Both the position numbers and the translations under genes were made by a program. The notes under the pieces are model-generated. The model was not told where the DNA came from and did no database searches. It was given only the letters and a program-made list of their open reading frames with translations. This document shows positions 8,266 through 17,300 of a stretch of DNA of 59,969 nucleotides, piece after piece. Numbering within the stretch: position 1 is the first letter of the stretch; each line of letters opens with the position of its first letter. This DNA comes from Streptomyces sp. sk2.1 (GTDB lineage: Bacteria > Actinomycetota > Actinomycetes > Streptomycetales > Streptomycetaceae). The stretch lies in assembly GCF_008120935.1 (NCBI RefSeq), contig NZ_RDBO01000077.1:829641-889609 (forward strand). Direction: 5' to 3'.

Positions 8266-8575
8266 GCGAGCGCTCCACCTACCGGTACTCCCCGAGCGCC
8301 CCGCGTGCCCCGGTCATACCTCCAGCCACCCCCGCAGCGTCGCCCGGGCCCCGCCTGGAAGCGGGTCTGCGCGCCCAGCTGGTCCAGCAGCACGCTGATC
8401 CGCCGACGGGGCCGCGCCCGGCGCAGGCACGCCCGCGAAGGCGGCCGGGGCACAGGCCGCCCCGGCGGCCGGGACCCCCCGGGACGCCCCCGGCGTCAAG
8501 GGCACCGGCCTGCGCGTCGACGGCACCGAGGTCCCCCTCGACCCGTACCACGACGAGACCACCGACCAGTACCTG

Positions 8576-10471
8576 ATGCGGGACTGCTCCCGGCTGTGGA
8601 ACACCAGCGAGGGCTCACTCGCCACCTGGGACGCCCGGGGCGTCGACGTGGCCGCCGCGTCCGGGCGCTGGCCCAGCGGCATCGACGTGTTCAGCCACCC
8701 CACCAGCGACTTCGGCAAGGACGCCGGCCAGTCCGGCGCGACGGACGCGCACTGGGCGGCCGGGCAGGTCCACGACTACTACAAGGAGCGGCACGGCCGC
8801 GACAGCCTCGACGGCCGCGGCATGAACATCGACTCGCTGGTCGGTGTCACCTTCAACGGCCGGCCGTACGTCAACGCCTTCTGGGACGGCCGGAAGATGG
8901 TCTACGGCAGCGGCGACAACGAGTACAAGCCGCTCTCCGCCGACCTCGACGTCGTCGGTCACGAGATGCCCCACGGCGTCGTCGAGTCCACCGCCGACCT
9001 GGTCCACGCGGGCCGGTCCGGCGCCCTGAACGAGGCGGTCGCCGACTACTTCGGCAACGCCATCGACGTCACCGCGTCCGGCACCCCGATGGACGACCCG
9101 GACGCGGGCCTGATCGGCGAGGACCTGTGCCGCACGACGGCGCCCCGCGCCTGCGCGTTCCGCGACCTCAACGACGGCGCCACCACCTCGAAGAACTTCC
9201 TCGGCGTGGCGTTCTCCACCGACAACGGCGGCGTGCACCTCAACTCCACGATCTACTCCGGAGCCCTCTGGGACATCCGCGAGGACCTCGGCGCCGAACT
9301 CGCCGACAGGATCGCCTACCGGGCGTTCGACTCCTACCTGACCCCGCTCGACGGCTTCACCCGGGGCCGTGCCGCCACCATCGCGGCGGCCAGGGAGCTG
9401 GGCGTCACGGCGAAGCAACTGAACGTCGTCAAGCGGGCGTTCGCCGCCCACGGCATCGTCCCGGGCCGGGAGCAGGCGCTCGGCGTCGACTCCGACAAGC
9501 TCTTCGGCAGGCTCAACACCGCGGGCACCGGCATCGGCGCGGGCGGCGGCTGGTGGGCCGCGTCCAAGTCGAACGACGACGGCTCGGAGCCGTACTCCGT
9601 CTACGCCGGACGCACCGACGGCCGGGGAGCTCCCCGGCTCGTCAGCCCCAACGACGGCCGCCACCACGTGTACCCGGCGACCGACGGGAAGACCGTGGTC
9701 TGGGCGGCGTTCGGCGACACCGGGATCGACGTCCTCCAGCGGCCGATCGCCGGCGGACCGATCAGGACCGTCTGGTCGTCCTTCACCGGAATCCAGGGGC
9801 TGCGCGTGGACGGGGACCTGGTGGTGTTCACCGAGTCCGACCCCTTCGGCAGCCGGCATGTCGGCCATGTGAACACCCGCACCGGCAAGCAGGCGTACGT
9901 CGACGGCGGGCGCTACCACCTCTCCACCGCCGTCGGGTCGGTCAAGGGCTCCACGATCGCCTACGGCAAGCTCTACCCGGGCGAGGAGGAGTACGAGCTC
10001 GGCGTCGAGGTGTTCGACGTCACCACCGGGAAGACCCGGCTGCTGCCGCAGAGCGGCAGGCCGCAGGCGCTCGGCCAGACCGCGGTCACCAAGGACTCGG
10101 TGTTGTGGCTGGTCGACGAGGTCGAGGACCGGGGGCAGCTCGCGGTGCGCCGGGCCGGCCACGACGGCACCGGACTCGAGGACATCAGCCCGGAGACCGG
10201 TGACGGCGCGCTCCTCGCGTACGACCTGACGGCGTCCGACGAGGCGGTCACCGTGTCGGCGCAGGTCCCGGACACGACGTACCGCAACGAGACGCTGTCC
10301 AAGCTGTGGCAGCTGACCCCGGACGGCTCGCGCGTCCAGCGGGTCTCGTGCAACCGCGGCGAGCAGTCGTACGCGGCGGCCGACGGCGGCCGGCGGGTGG
10401 TGTGGATCGACGGCACCACCGGCTGGACGGACCTGGTGACCCGGGAGCGGCCCGCGGGCGACTGCGGCTGA
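8576..10471 (+). CDS. M4-family (thermolysin-like) metalloprotease, N-terminus missing
   Basis: The M4 catalytic domain is clear: VGHEMPHGV (zinc ligands H129 and H133, E130), NEAVADYFG (E153) and GGVHLNS (H221, equivalent to thermolysin H231). Residues from about 330 resemble a beta-propeller (YSVYAGRTDG, IYPA/VYPATDGK-type repeats). Good coding sequence continues in frame upstream to 8399 (including GLRVDGTEVPLDPYHD), but that stretch has no ATG, GTG or TTG and is closed by a stop at 8396-8398. The signal peptide and propeptide usual for secreted M4 enzymes are absent. As written the protein would start at Met 8576 and stay inside the cell. It is probably a 5'-truncated or frameshifted gene. 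Confidence 0.75.
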   Translation: MRDCSRLWNTSEGSLATWDARGVDVAAASGRWPSGIDVFSHPTSDFGKDAGQSGATDAHWAAGQVHDYYKERHGRDSLDGRGMNIDSLVGVTFNGRPYVNAFWDGRKMVYGSGDNEYKPLSADLDVVGHEMPHGVVESTADLVHAGRSGALNEAVADYFGNAIDVTASGTPMDDPDAGLIGEDLCRTTAPRACAFRDLNDGATTSKNFLGVAFSTDNGGVHLNSTIYSGALWDIREDLGAELADRIAYRAFDSYLTPLDGFTRGRAATIAAARELGVTAKQLNVVKRAFAAHGIVPGREQALGVDSDKLFGRLNTAGTGIGAGGGWWAASKSNDDGSEPYSVYAGRTDGRGAPRLVSPNDGRHHVYPATDGKTVVWAAFGDTGIDVLQRPIAGGPIRTVWSSFTGIQGLRVDGDLVVFTESDPFGSRHVGHVNTRTGKQAYVDGGRYHLSTAVGSVKGSTIAYGKLYPGEEEYELGVEVFDVTTGKTRLLPQSGRPQALGQTAVTKDSVLWLVDEVEDRGQLAVRRAGHDGTGLEDISPETGDGALLAYDLTASDEAVTVSAQVPDTTYRNETLSKLWQLTPDGSRVQRVSCNRGEQSYAAADGGRRVVWIDGTTGWTDLVTRERPAGDCG

Positions 10472-10510
10472 CACCACCCCGGTACGGGGTACCGGGCACG
10501 GAACGGAGGA

Positions 10511-10562
10511 GCACGAAGGCGGGGCCCCCGGCGCACGGACGCCGGGGGCCCCGCCTTCGTGC
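10511..10562. terminator. Bidirectional terminator between convergent genes
   Basis: A perfect 23-bp stem (GCACGAAGGCGGGGCCCCCG... with its complement) around a 6-nt loop lies between the ends of the metalloprotease and the minus-strand deacetylase gene, and can serve both. Confidence 0.85.
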
Positions 10563-10570
10563 GGTCCGGC

Positions 10571-11335
10571 TCAGGGGCGGTAGATGGTGCCGGGGACCAG
10601 CTCGGCGGGCGCCATCAGCTGGGGGACGGTGACGAAGGTGTAGCCCTGCTTCTTCAGCGCGTCGATGATGCCCGGCACCGCGGGCACCGTGCCCTTGTAG
10701 ATGTCGTGCAGCAGGATGATGCCGTCCTTGCTCGCCTGGTCCAGGATGCGCTTCTTGATCAGCGCCGAGTCGTTCGTGGAGAAGTCCTTCGCGGTGGCGC
10801 TCCACAGGATCTGGGAGAGCCCCAGGTCCTTGCTGATCTCCGAGACGGTGTCGTCGGTGCGGCCCTGCGGCGGGCGCATCAGCCGCGGCTTCTTCCCGGT
10901 TATCGCCGCTATCGCGTCCTGGGTCTTCTCCAGCTCGGCGCGTATCTCGTCCGGTTCCCGGTCCGTCAGGACCTGGTGGGTCCAGGTGTGGTTGGCCACC
11001 TCGTGCCCTTCGGCGGCGAGCCTGCGCACCATGTCGGGGTGCTTCTTGACGTGGTTCTTGCCCAGCAGGAAGAAGGTCGCGTGGACCTTCTCCTCCTTGA
11101 GGATGTCCAGCAGGCGCGGGGTGTACTCGCCGGGTCCGGCGTCGAAGGTCAGGGCTATGCACTTCGCCTTGCGGCAGTCCACCGGGCCGAAGGAGCCCTT
11201 GGCGTCGGAAGCCGCGTCGTCACGTGCCGAGCCCGGTGCGGTGGTCTCCATGGAGCAGCCGCTCAGCGTCAGGGTGAGGGCCGTCACAAGGGCGGCGACC
11301 AACCCCGTACCGATCGACTTCGTCTTCAGGGACAA
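10571..11335 (-). CDS. Polysaccharide deacetylase (NodB domain) lipoprotein
   Basis: A 254-residue protein that would remove N- or O-acyl groups from cell-wall or extracellular sugars. A lipoprotein signal ends in the lipobox LSGC (C27). NodB motifs follow: TFDAGP (D65, A66), HTWTH (H116, H120) and RPPQG (154-158), with LLHD later. The first motif is normally TFDDGP; the second Asp, which helps hold the metal, is Ala here, so metal binding may differ. It starts with TTG at 11335 behind GGAGGA about 10 nt upstream. An AT-rich palindrome with a TATAGT hexamer lies about 55-70 bp upstream. Confidence 0.85.
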   Translation of the reverse strand: MSLKTKSIGTGLVAALVTALTLTLSGCSMETTAPGSARDDAASDAKGSFGPVDCRKAKCIALTFDAGPGEYTPRLLDILKEEKVHATFFLLGKNHVKKHPDMVRRLAAEGHEVANHTWTHQVLTDREPDEIRAELEKTQDAIAAITGKKPRLMRPPQGRTDDTVSEISKDLGLSQILWSATAKDFSTNDSALIKKRILDQASKDGIILLHDIYKGTVPAVPGIIDALKKQGYTFVTVPQLMAPAELVPGTIYRP

Positions 11336-11389
11336 GGCGGTTCACTCCTCCATGGCGGTGCGGGCACACGTTGTGCGGCGGAGAAGGAC

Positions 11390-11406
11390 TATACACAGGG
11401 TGTATA
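11390..11406 (-). promoter_or_regulatory. AT-rich palindrome upstream of deacetylase gene
   Basis: TATACAC-AGG-GTGTATA is a perfect 7-3-7 inverted repeat in otherwise GC-rich DNA. Read on the minus strand it includes TATAGT, a good -10 hexamer, so a regulator bound here could block the deacetylase promoter. The 17-bp symmetry suits a dimeric repressor. Which regulator is unknown. Confidence 0.5.
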
Positions 11407-11552
11407 CAGCGGGTTTATAGGGGGGGTCGCCCCTCGGACCGGGGAGGAAATGCCCGGCCGGGGGCGGGAAACGGTGACGCCCCGGTGACCGGGTGGGTCA
11501 CCGGGGCGTCGCGATGCGGGGAGGTGTGCCGCGCGGCTCGCGGCGGGCCGGA

Positions 11553-12410
11553 TCAGCCGTTGGCGAGCGCCTGGAGGCGGTCGTAGGCGCCGTTGAAGTG
11601 GTTGTGGTCGCCGACGTAGGGGCCGGACGAGGTGTACTGCCACATCGTGTAGAAGCCCCAGCCGGCCGGGAGCTCGCCGACGGTGGAGTTGTAGCGGGCC
11701 ACCCACAGCGGGTTGGTGGTGCCGAAGCCGCTGTTGTTGCCGGTGCAGGTCTTCCACCAGCTGGTCGCGGTGTAGATGACCGCGTCGCGGCCGGTGCGCG
11801 CCTTGTACCGGTTCACGAAGTCGCGGATCCAGGAGACCATGCCGGCCTGGGTCTTGCCGTAGCACTGGTCGCCGTACGGGTTCCACTCGATGTCGAGCAC
11901 GCCGGGCAGCGTCTTGCCGTCCCGCGACCAGCCGCCGCCGTTGTTCACGAAGTAGTCGGCCTGGGTGGCGCCGCTCGTGGTGTTCGGGGTGGCGAAGTGG
12001 TAAGTGCCCCGGATCATGCCGATGTTGTACGAGCCGTTGTACTGCTGAGTGAAGTACTCGTTCTTGTAGTACGTGCCCTCGGTGGCCTTGACGTAGGCCC
12101 ACTTCACGCCGCTGTTCCAGAGCGTCGACCAGTTGACGTTGCCCTGGTGGCCGGAGACGTCGACGCCTTCGGTCTGGACGGCGAGGGTGCCCATCGAGTC
12201 GCTGTCCTGCTTGCTCTGGCCGTCGTGGGCGATGACGCCCATGCCCATGGTGGCCGTGCCGCGGGCGGGCTTCTTGGCGGCCCGGTCGTGATCGGCGGCG
12301 GAGGCCGCGCCCGGCAGGGCGATGAGCAGGGAGAGGGCCGCGAGCAGGGTTCCGGCCGCGGCGAGGCGGGGGCGACGGGACTTTCCGGACGTGGATCTGA
12401 GCACCGGCAT
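11553..12410 (-). CDS. Secreted GH25 lysozyme (N-acetylmuramidase)
   Basis: A 285-residue glycoside hydrolase family 25 enzyme that cleaves peptidoglycan between MurNAc and GlcNAc. The signal peptide (residues about 15-39, ending GAASA) shows export. The barrel starts with GVDVSGHQG (D84) and carries the DxE catalytic pair in VLDIEWNPYG (D173, E175); WQYTSSG near the C-terminus is also typical. The ATG at 12410 is chosen because GGAGG lies about 7 nt upstream; the frame extends upstream without a ribosome site. It faces away from a MarR gene across a shared 240-bp region containing inverted repeats. Confidence 0.92.
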   Translation of the reverse strand: MPVLRSTSGKSRRPRLAAAGTLLAALSLLIALPGAASAADHDRAAKKPARGTATMGMGVIAHDGQSKQDSDSMGTLAVQTEGVDVSGHQGNVNWSTLWNSGVKWAYVKATEGTYYKNEYFTQQYNGSYNIGMIRGTYHFATPNTTSGATQADYFVNNGGGWSRDGKTLPGVLDIEWNPYGDQCYGKTQAGMVSWIRDFVNRYKARTGRDAVIYTATSWWKTCTGNNSGFGTTNPLWVARYNSTVGELPAGWGFYTMWQYTSSGPYVGDHNHFNGAYDRLQALANG

Positions 12411-12477
12411 GGGAGTGCCTCCGAGGACTTGGTGGGGGGACGCGGGGATCCCAGGGGGCGTCCTGCGCCCCCTGTCG

Positions 12478-12508
12478 CATGTCATGGTGTGGACATGCCA
12501 TGCATGAC
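12478..12508. promoter_or_regulatory. Nested inverted repeats between lysozyme and marR genes
   Basis: CATGTC (12478) pairs with GACATG (12492), and GTCATG (12481) pairs with CATGAC (12503). The site lies between divergent genes and could be an operator for the neighbouring MarR protein. No test of this is possible from sequence alone. Confidence 0.35.
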
Positions 12509-12649
12509 TCTACGCACGTAGAAACGTGCTGCGGAAGAGGGTCCGGGCGCCGTCGTTGGTCTATGCCTGCGAAATACTGGCCGAGCTGCGGCGATGACCG
12601 GCGGCGAAAGAATTTTTCAGCGGCAGGAAAGCTTACGAGGGGTGTTGAC

Positions 12650-13132
12650 GTGCACGGGAGCGAAAGCGGTAGTGAACGCGGCGCGACCGGGGAAAGTGGT
12701 GTGGACCACGCATTCCTCGCTCTGGAACGCGAGTTGGCCGTCTTTCTGCGCCGGGCGCGGGCCAATTCCGGGGAGATGGCGCGCGAGGTCCATCCGGAGC
12801 TGGAGTCCGCCGCGTACGGACTCCTCGTCCGGCTGGAGTCGGCGGGGCGGCAGCGGGCCACCGATCTCGCGGCCTACTTCGGGGTGGGCAAGGCGACCAT
12901 GAGCCGTCAACTGCGCGCCCTGGAGGGCCTCGGACTGGTGGCGCGCGAGCCCGACCCGGCCGACGGCCGGGCCTTCCTCGTCCACCTCACCGCCGAGGGG
13001 CTGGCCCGTTACCGCAGCGTGCGCGACGCCCGCCGCGAGCGCTACGTCCGCAAGCTCGACGACTGGGACCGGGCCGAGGTGGCCGAACTGGCCCGGCTGC
13101 TGCACCAGTTGAACGCCCGCGCCGAGGAGTGA
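12650..13132 (+). CDS. MarR-family transcriptional regulator
   Basis: A 160-residue winged-helix regulator. A dimerisation helix (HAFLALERELAVFLRRA) is followed by the DNA-reading helix region RATDLAAYFGVGKATMSRQL, the wing VAREPDPADGRAFLVHLT, and a C-terminal helix. GTG at 12650 is chosen because GAGGGG lies 7 nt upstream. It is divergent from the GH25 lysozyme, and the inverted repeats between them are a natural candidate operator. The ligand is unknown. Confidence 0.88.
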   Translation: MHGSESGSERGATGESGVDHAFLALERELAVFLRRARANSGEMAREVHPELESAAYGLLVRLESAGRQRATDLAAYFGVGKATMSRQLRALEGLGLVAREPDPADGRAFLVHLTAEGLARYRSVRDARRERYVRKLDDWDRAEVAELARLLHQLNARAEE

Positions 13133-13196
13133 CGCCGGGCGGGGCGGTCGTGGCCGCCGATCAGGCCCTTCGGTGCTTCGTTCTTCCGGTTCCCCG

Positions 13197-13982
13197 TCAC
13201 AGCACCGCGTAGAGCGCCGTCGCGTCGTCATGGGTCTTGCCGCGGCGCGGACGCGCACGTTCCGTGTCCCCCTCCTCCAGGGCCCGCACCCGGTCGATCA
13301 GCCCCTGGGCCCCCTCCTTGCGCAGCACTTCGAGGCAGTCCGCCCAGTCGCCCTCGTGGAACATCTCCGTCCAGCGGGCCGCCCCGTCGGTCAGCGCGGC
13401 CAGCGCCCGCACCCGGCCGGCGGGGGTGCGACCGGTGACCGCGCGGTCCGCCACGGAGGGGTCGGCGGCGGCGGTGAAGAAGCCGCCCTCCTTGTTCCGC
13501 ACCCGGGCGTCGGCGATCGCGGCACTGGCCAGTGAACCCGGCGGAAGGCGGTCGAGCCGGTCGTCGAGCAGGGGGCGCACGGTTCCGTCGTGTGCCTCGA
13601 TCAGCAGTACGGAATCGGAGAGCACCAGATGCTCGACCCCGCCCTCGTCCCAGCGGGCCATGATGACCGTCGCCTGCGGTGTGCGGACGTGAGAAAGGTC
13701 ACATGAGGCGCGGTGTGCGTCGGCGGTGCGCCGAATGGACGTGGCCAGAATCTCCTGGAGGGTCAGATCCCGCCGCGAAGCGGACAGTTCGACCAGGGTG
13801 CCGCCCAGCCGCGCGGTGAACCAGGGGACCGAGTGCACACAACCGTCATCGCCCGGGGGAGGAGTCACCCCGTCGAGCAGGACCAGCGCCCCACCCTGCC
13901 CGGACGCGGGCAGTGCGGTGGCGGCCCAGTCCTCGTTCGGGCGTTCCGGGCTGCCGGCGGCGGTGGCCAGGTCGATGCGCAT
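13197..13982 (-). CDS. PP2C-like protein phosphatase domain protein
   Basis: A 261-residue protein with PP2C-type landmarks in order: RPNEDW near the N-terminus, LVLLDGV (Asp-Gly metal motif), LSDSVLL (in place of GDS), ALTDGAARW and THDDATALYAVL at the C-terminus. These Asp residues bind two Mn/Mg ions in active PP2C enzymes, so Ser/Thr phosphatase activity is plausible. Several motifs are variants, so a stripped-down or specialised member is also possible. The frame is open further upstream, but ATG 13982 begins the conserved region and has CAGACT 6 nt before it, consistent with a leaderless transcript. It converges on the marR gene. Confidence 0.75.
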   Translation of the reverse strand: MRIDLATAAGSPERPNEDWAATALPASGQGGALVLLDGVTPPPGDDGCVHSVPWFTARLGGTLVELSASRRDLTLQEILATSIRRTADAHRASCDLSHVRTPQATVIMARWDEGGVEHLVLSDSVLLIEAHDGTVRPLLDDRLDRLPPGSLASAAIADARVRNKEGGFFTAAADPSVADRAVTGRTPAGRVRALAALTDGAARWTEMFHEGDWADCLEVLRKEGAQGLIDRVRALEEGDTERARPRRGKTHDDATALYAVL

Positions 13983-14347
13983 GCGGCCAGTCTGCACGAT
14001 GCCTTCACGAGGCCCACATCGGGCCGATATTGGCCTGTACCAGCAGGTCAGGATCGCGCCAGGGCGGAAGGGAGGCCTCCGTGCGGCGTGCGGGCGGGCA
14101 TCCTGCCAAAGCCCGCGCGGAAGTTCCAACCGGCGGATCGCGGGTACCCGAGAAGGTTTGAAAGGAAACTTGTTTGCTAACTCTGGAGTGATGTTCACTC
14201 GTTCAGGTGGCGGAGTGGTTGATGCGCGCCCCCCTCTCAAAAGCACTGGAATGGTCGGAAGCCGTACCAGGGGTCGGGACGCTCATCATTTGTGACCGTG
14301 CGTCACCTCTGCTTCAAGGGCGGACGAGTACAAGATTGCGAGCACCG
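13983..14347. other. Divergent intergenic region with tRNA-like remnant
   Basis: This 365-bp gap feeds the PP2C-like gene and the conservon. At 14205-14280 the sequence GTGGCGGAGTGGTTGATGCG resembles the D-arm of a class II (Leu/Ser) tRNA, and CTCAAAA could be an anticodon loop, but the anticodon stem does not pair and there is no T-arm. I see no intact RNA gene and no other gene. Confidence 0.4.
13989..13994 (-). promoter_or_regulatory. -10-like hexamer for PP2C-like gene, leaderless arrangement
   Basis: CAGACT on the minus strand sits 6 nt before the ATG at 13982, with no Shine-Dalgarno sequence. Transcription would then begin at or next to the start codon. Confidence 0.4.
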
Positions 14348-17300
14348 GTGCAGAAGAAGCGGCCTCGGAGCAAGGGCAGCAGGCACGGCGATTCCGGGGT
14401 CACGCCGCCGGAAGCCGCCGGGAGCGGGAGCACCAGGCGCCCCGTGCGCGTACGGAGTCGGCTGGTCGCCGGTGTCGCCGTCGTCGGCATCACCGTCATC
14501 GCCGCGGGCACCCCGGCGATCCTCACCGCCTCCTCCGTGCTGAACGATTCACAACGGCTGGTCACCCTCGCCGAGCTGAACCAGCAGGCCATCGCCCTCG
14601 CCCACGCCCTCGCGGACGAGCGCGACGAGCTCACCGCCCACATCGCGGCGGGCCGGGACGAGAAGTCCGGCCCGGCGTCGGACGGCGCGGGCGCCGGCAG
14701 CCGCAGCGCCCGCGTCGACCAGCAGGTCGACGAGATCAGGGAGGCGGCCCCGGCCGCACTGCGCCGCGACCTCTCCACCATCCCCTCCCTGCGCCGTGAC
14801 GCGCTCGGCGGCAAGGGCACGGCACTGGACGCCCACCGGGCGTACTCCGAGGTCATCGCCAAACTCCACGACCTCGCCGACGAACTCGCCGAGAAGACCC
14901 CGCCGCGCGCGGCCGAGGCCACCCGCGCCCCGCTCGCCCTCGGGCAGGCCACCGAGCAGGCGTCCGCCACCCGGGGCCTGCTGATCGCCGCGCTCTCGGT
15001 GCCCCGGCCGGTCACGACCCCGCAGCTGGACCCGATCACCGGCCTGCCGGTCCAGCCCCAGGACGGGAGCGGCGACAGGAACGGGCGCGTCCGCGACGAG
15101 CTGAGCGCCGCCGCCCAGCAGTCCCGGGTCCGCGAACTCGCCGCGCTCTCGGACTTCGACCAGGCCGCGGGCTCCACCGCCCGCGACAAGCTGTCGTCCA
15201 CCGTCACCGGGCCCGAGGTCAACAGCGCGGAGAAATACCTCAACACCCTCACCGACCGTCCCGAGCTGTCCGAATCGGACCTGCGGACCAGCCGCAAGAA
15301 GGCCCAGGCGGCGCTCTCCGCCCGGATCGACCGGATGCGGAGCGTCGAGTCCGCCCTCGGCACCCAGCAGGTGCGGCGCCTGGAGCAGCTGCGCGACGAC
15401 GACGTCACCGCGCTCGAACTGCGCATCGCGCTGCTCGGCGGCTGCCTGCTGATCGCGGTCGGCGTCTCCACGGCGGTGGCCCGCACCCTCACCCAGCCGC
15501 TCGCCGTCCTGCGGATCGGCGCCGCCCGCCTCGCCGCGGAGCCCGAGACCGCCGAGCCGATCCGCTACACCGGCCGCAACGACGAGTTCGCCCAGGTCGT
15601 GGGGTCCCTCAACAGCCTGCACGGCAGACTCCGGGGGCTCCTCCAGGAGTTCAACGGCCGCTTCGAGGAACTGCGGACCGAGCGTGCCGAACTGGTCGCC
15701 GGGCGCGAGGCCCTCGATGCACAGCGTGCCGAGCTCCAGGCGCAGACCGCCGACCTCACCGCCCAGCTGAAGCGGCTGGAGCACACGGTCCACCACACCT
15801 TCGTCAACCTCTCGCTGCGCACCCTCGGCCTCGTCGAGCGGCAGCTCGGTGTCATCGAGAGCCTGGAGGAGCGGGAGCACGACCCGGAGCGGCTCGCGAC
15901 CCTCTTCAAGCTCGACCACATGGCCACCGTCATGCGCAGGCACAGCGAGAACATGCTGGTCCTCGCGGGCACCGAGCACAGCCACGGGCACGCGGGACCG
16001 ATCCCGCTGGTCGACGTGGCGCGCGCGGCCGTGTCCGAGATCGAGCGGTACGAGCGGGTCACGATCCAGTCCCTGCCGCCGCACGCCCAGATCGCCGGTT
16101 TCGCCGCCGACGACCTCAGCCATCTCGTCGCCGAACTCCTGGAGAACGCGACCTCCTTCTCGCCGCCCGACTCCCATGTCCAGCTCTCCGGCTGGCTGCT
16201 GGAGAGCGGCGAGGTGATGCTCTCCGTCCAGGACGCGGGCATCGGGATGTCGCCCGAGCGGATGGCCGAGCTCAACGCCCGCCTCGGCGACCCCGCGCTG
16301 TTCGACTCGGCCGAGCAGGACGGCGAGGGCGCATCGGAGGCCGGGCTCGGTCTCCGGGTCGCCTCCCTGCTGGCCGCGCGCCACGGCGTACGGGTCCAGC
16401 TGCGCGAGCACAAGGGCAGCGGGGTCACGGCCGTCGTCGTCCTGCCCGAGGCCCTGCTGCCGAAGGCGCCGCCGGCCGCGGTGCCGCCGCCGGTCCAGGT
16501 CCCCGGCGAGGCACCCGCGCTGAACCTGCCGGGTTCGGTCGCCGAGGCCAACTCCAACGCGCTGCCGGGAGGACGCGAGCCCGCCCGCTCCGCCGACCCG
16601 CTGATCGAGGCGGCCGAGCGGGCGATCCGCGCCTCGGGCGTCGACGGGCCGAGCACCGGGGAGGCCGGTGCCGAAAAGGCGGCCGCCGACGGGCCGAGCG
16701 CCGAAGAGGCGGACCTCGAAGAGGTGGGCGCCGGAAAGCCGGGCGCGGAGGAGCCGGGTGCCGACACGGACCCCGAGCCCGCCGCCGAGGCCGTGGCGGA
16801 GCCCGCCACCGCCCCCGAGTCCGACTCCGAGACCACGATGCAGTTCCGGCTCCCGGTGGCCCCGGCAGCCGTTCCCGACCCGGCGGACCCCGAGCCCGCT
16901 CCCGGGGCCGGTGCGCCCGGCCCGTACGCCATCGGCCCCGACCGCCACGAGCGCACCGCGGACGAGGCCCCGGAGCCGCACACCGCACCGGCCACCGCGC
17001 CGGCTCCCGCACCCACGACCGTGGCCGAAGCGCTGCCCGGCCCCCGGCGGCCGGAACCTGAGCCGGAGTCGGAGCAGGAGGAGGACCGGCCGCGGGCGAC
17101 GGCCGAACGCCTCACGGACAAGGGGCTGCCCAAGCGCACCCCCAAGATCGTCAAGCCCGCCGCGGAACCCGCCGCCGAGCGCAGGGGAACCCTGGACAAG
17201 GAGGCGCTGCGCCGTCGGCTCGGCGGCTTCCACCAGGGCGCGAAGGACGGCCGCAGGGACGTCGAGGCGGAGATCGCCGAACTCACGGCGACCGGGTCGT

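Larger units (their letters stand above)
8055..8398. other. lon-metalloprotease intergenic region with possible gene remnant
   Basis: It holds the lon stem-loop and a tandem repeat. From about 8400 down to 8355 a minus-strand frame has perfect GC3 and reads ISVLLDQLGAQTRF; another minus-strand frame then reads ARATLRGWLEV before a stop at 8314. This may be the relic of a degraded gene end. No intact gene is present. Confidence 0.4.

Noticed and set aside
5523..8453. 976-codon minus-strand open frame opposite lon
   Set aside because: It is a mirror of lon codon bias: low-complexity composition, no ribosome site, and it spans the well-supported lon gene.
8615..10477. 620-codon minus-strand frame opposite the M4 protease gene
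   Set aside because: No recognisable domain, while the plus strand has intact M4 motifs across the same bases.
14205..14280. Functional tRNA-Leu or tRNA-Ser gene
   Set aside because: The anticodon stem does not pair and no TTCGA-type T-arm is present.
14207..14347. 47-residue N-terminal extension of the conservon kinase
   Set aside because: It crosses the tRNA-like remnant, has no ribosome site and does not look like protein; GTG 14348 is preferred.
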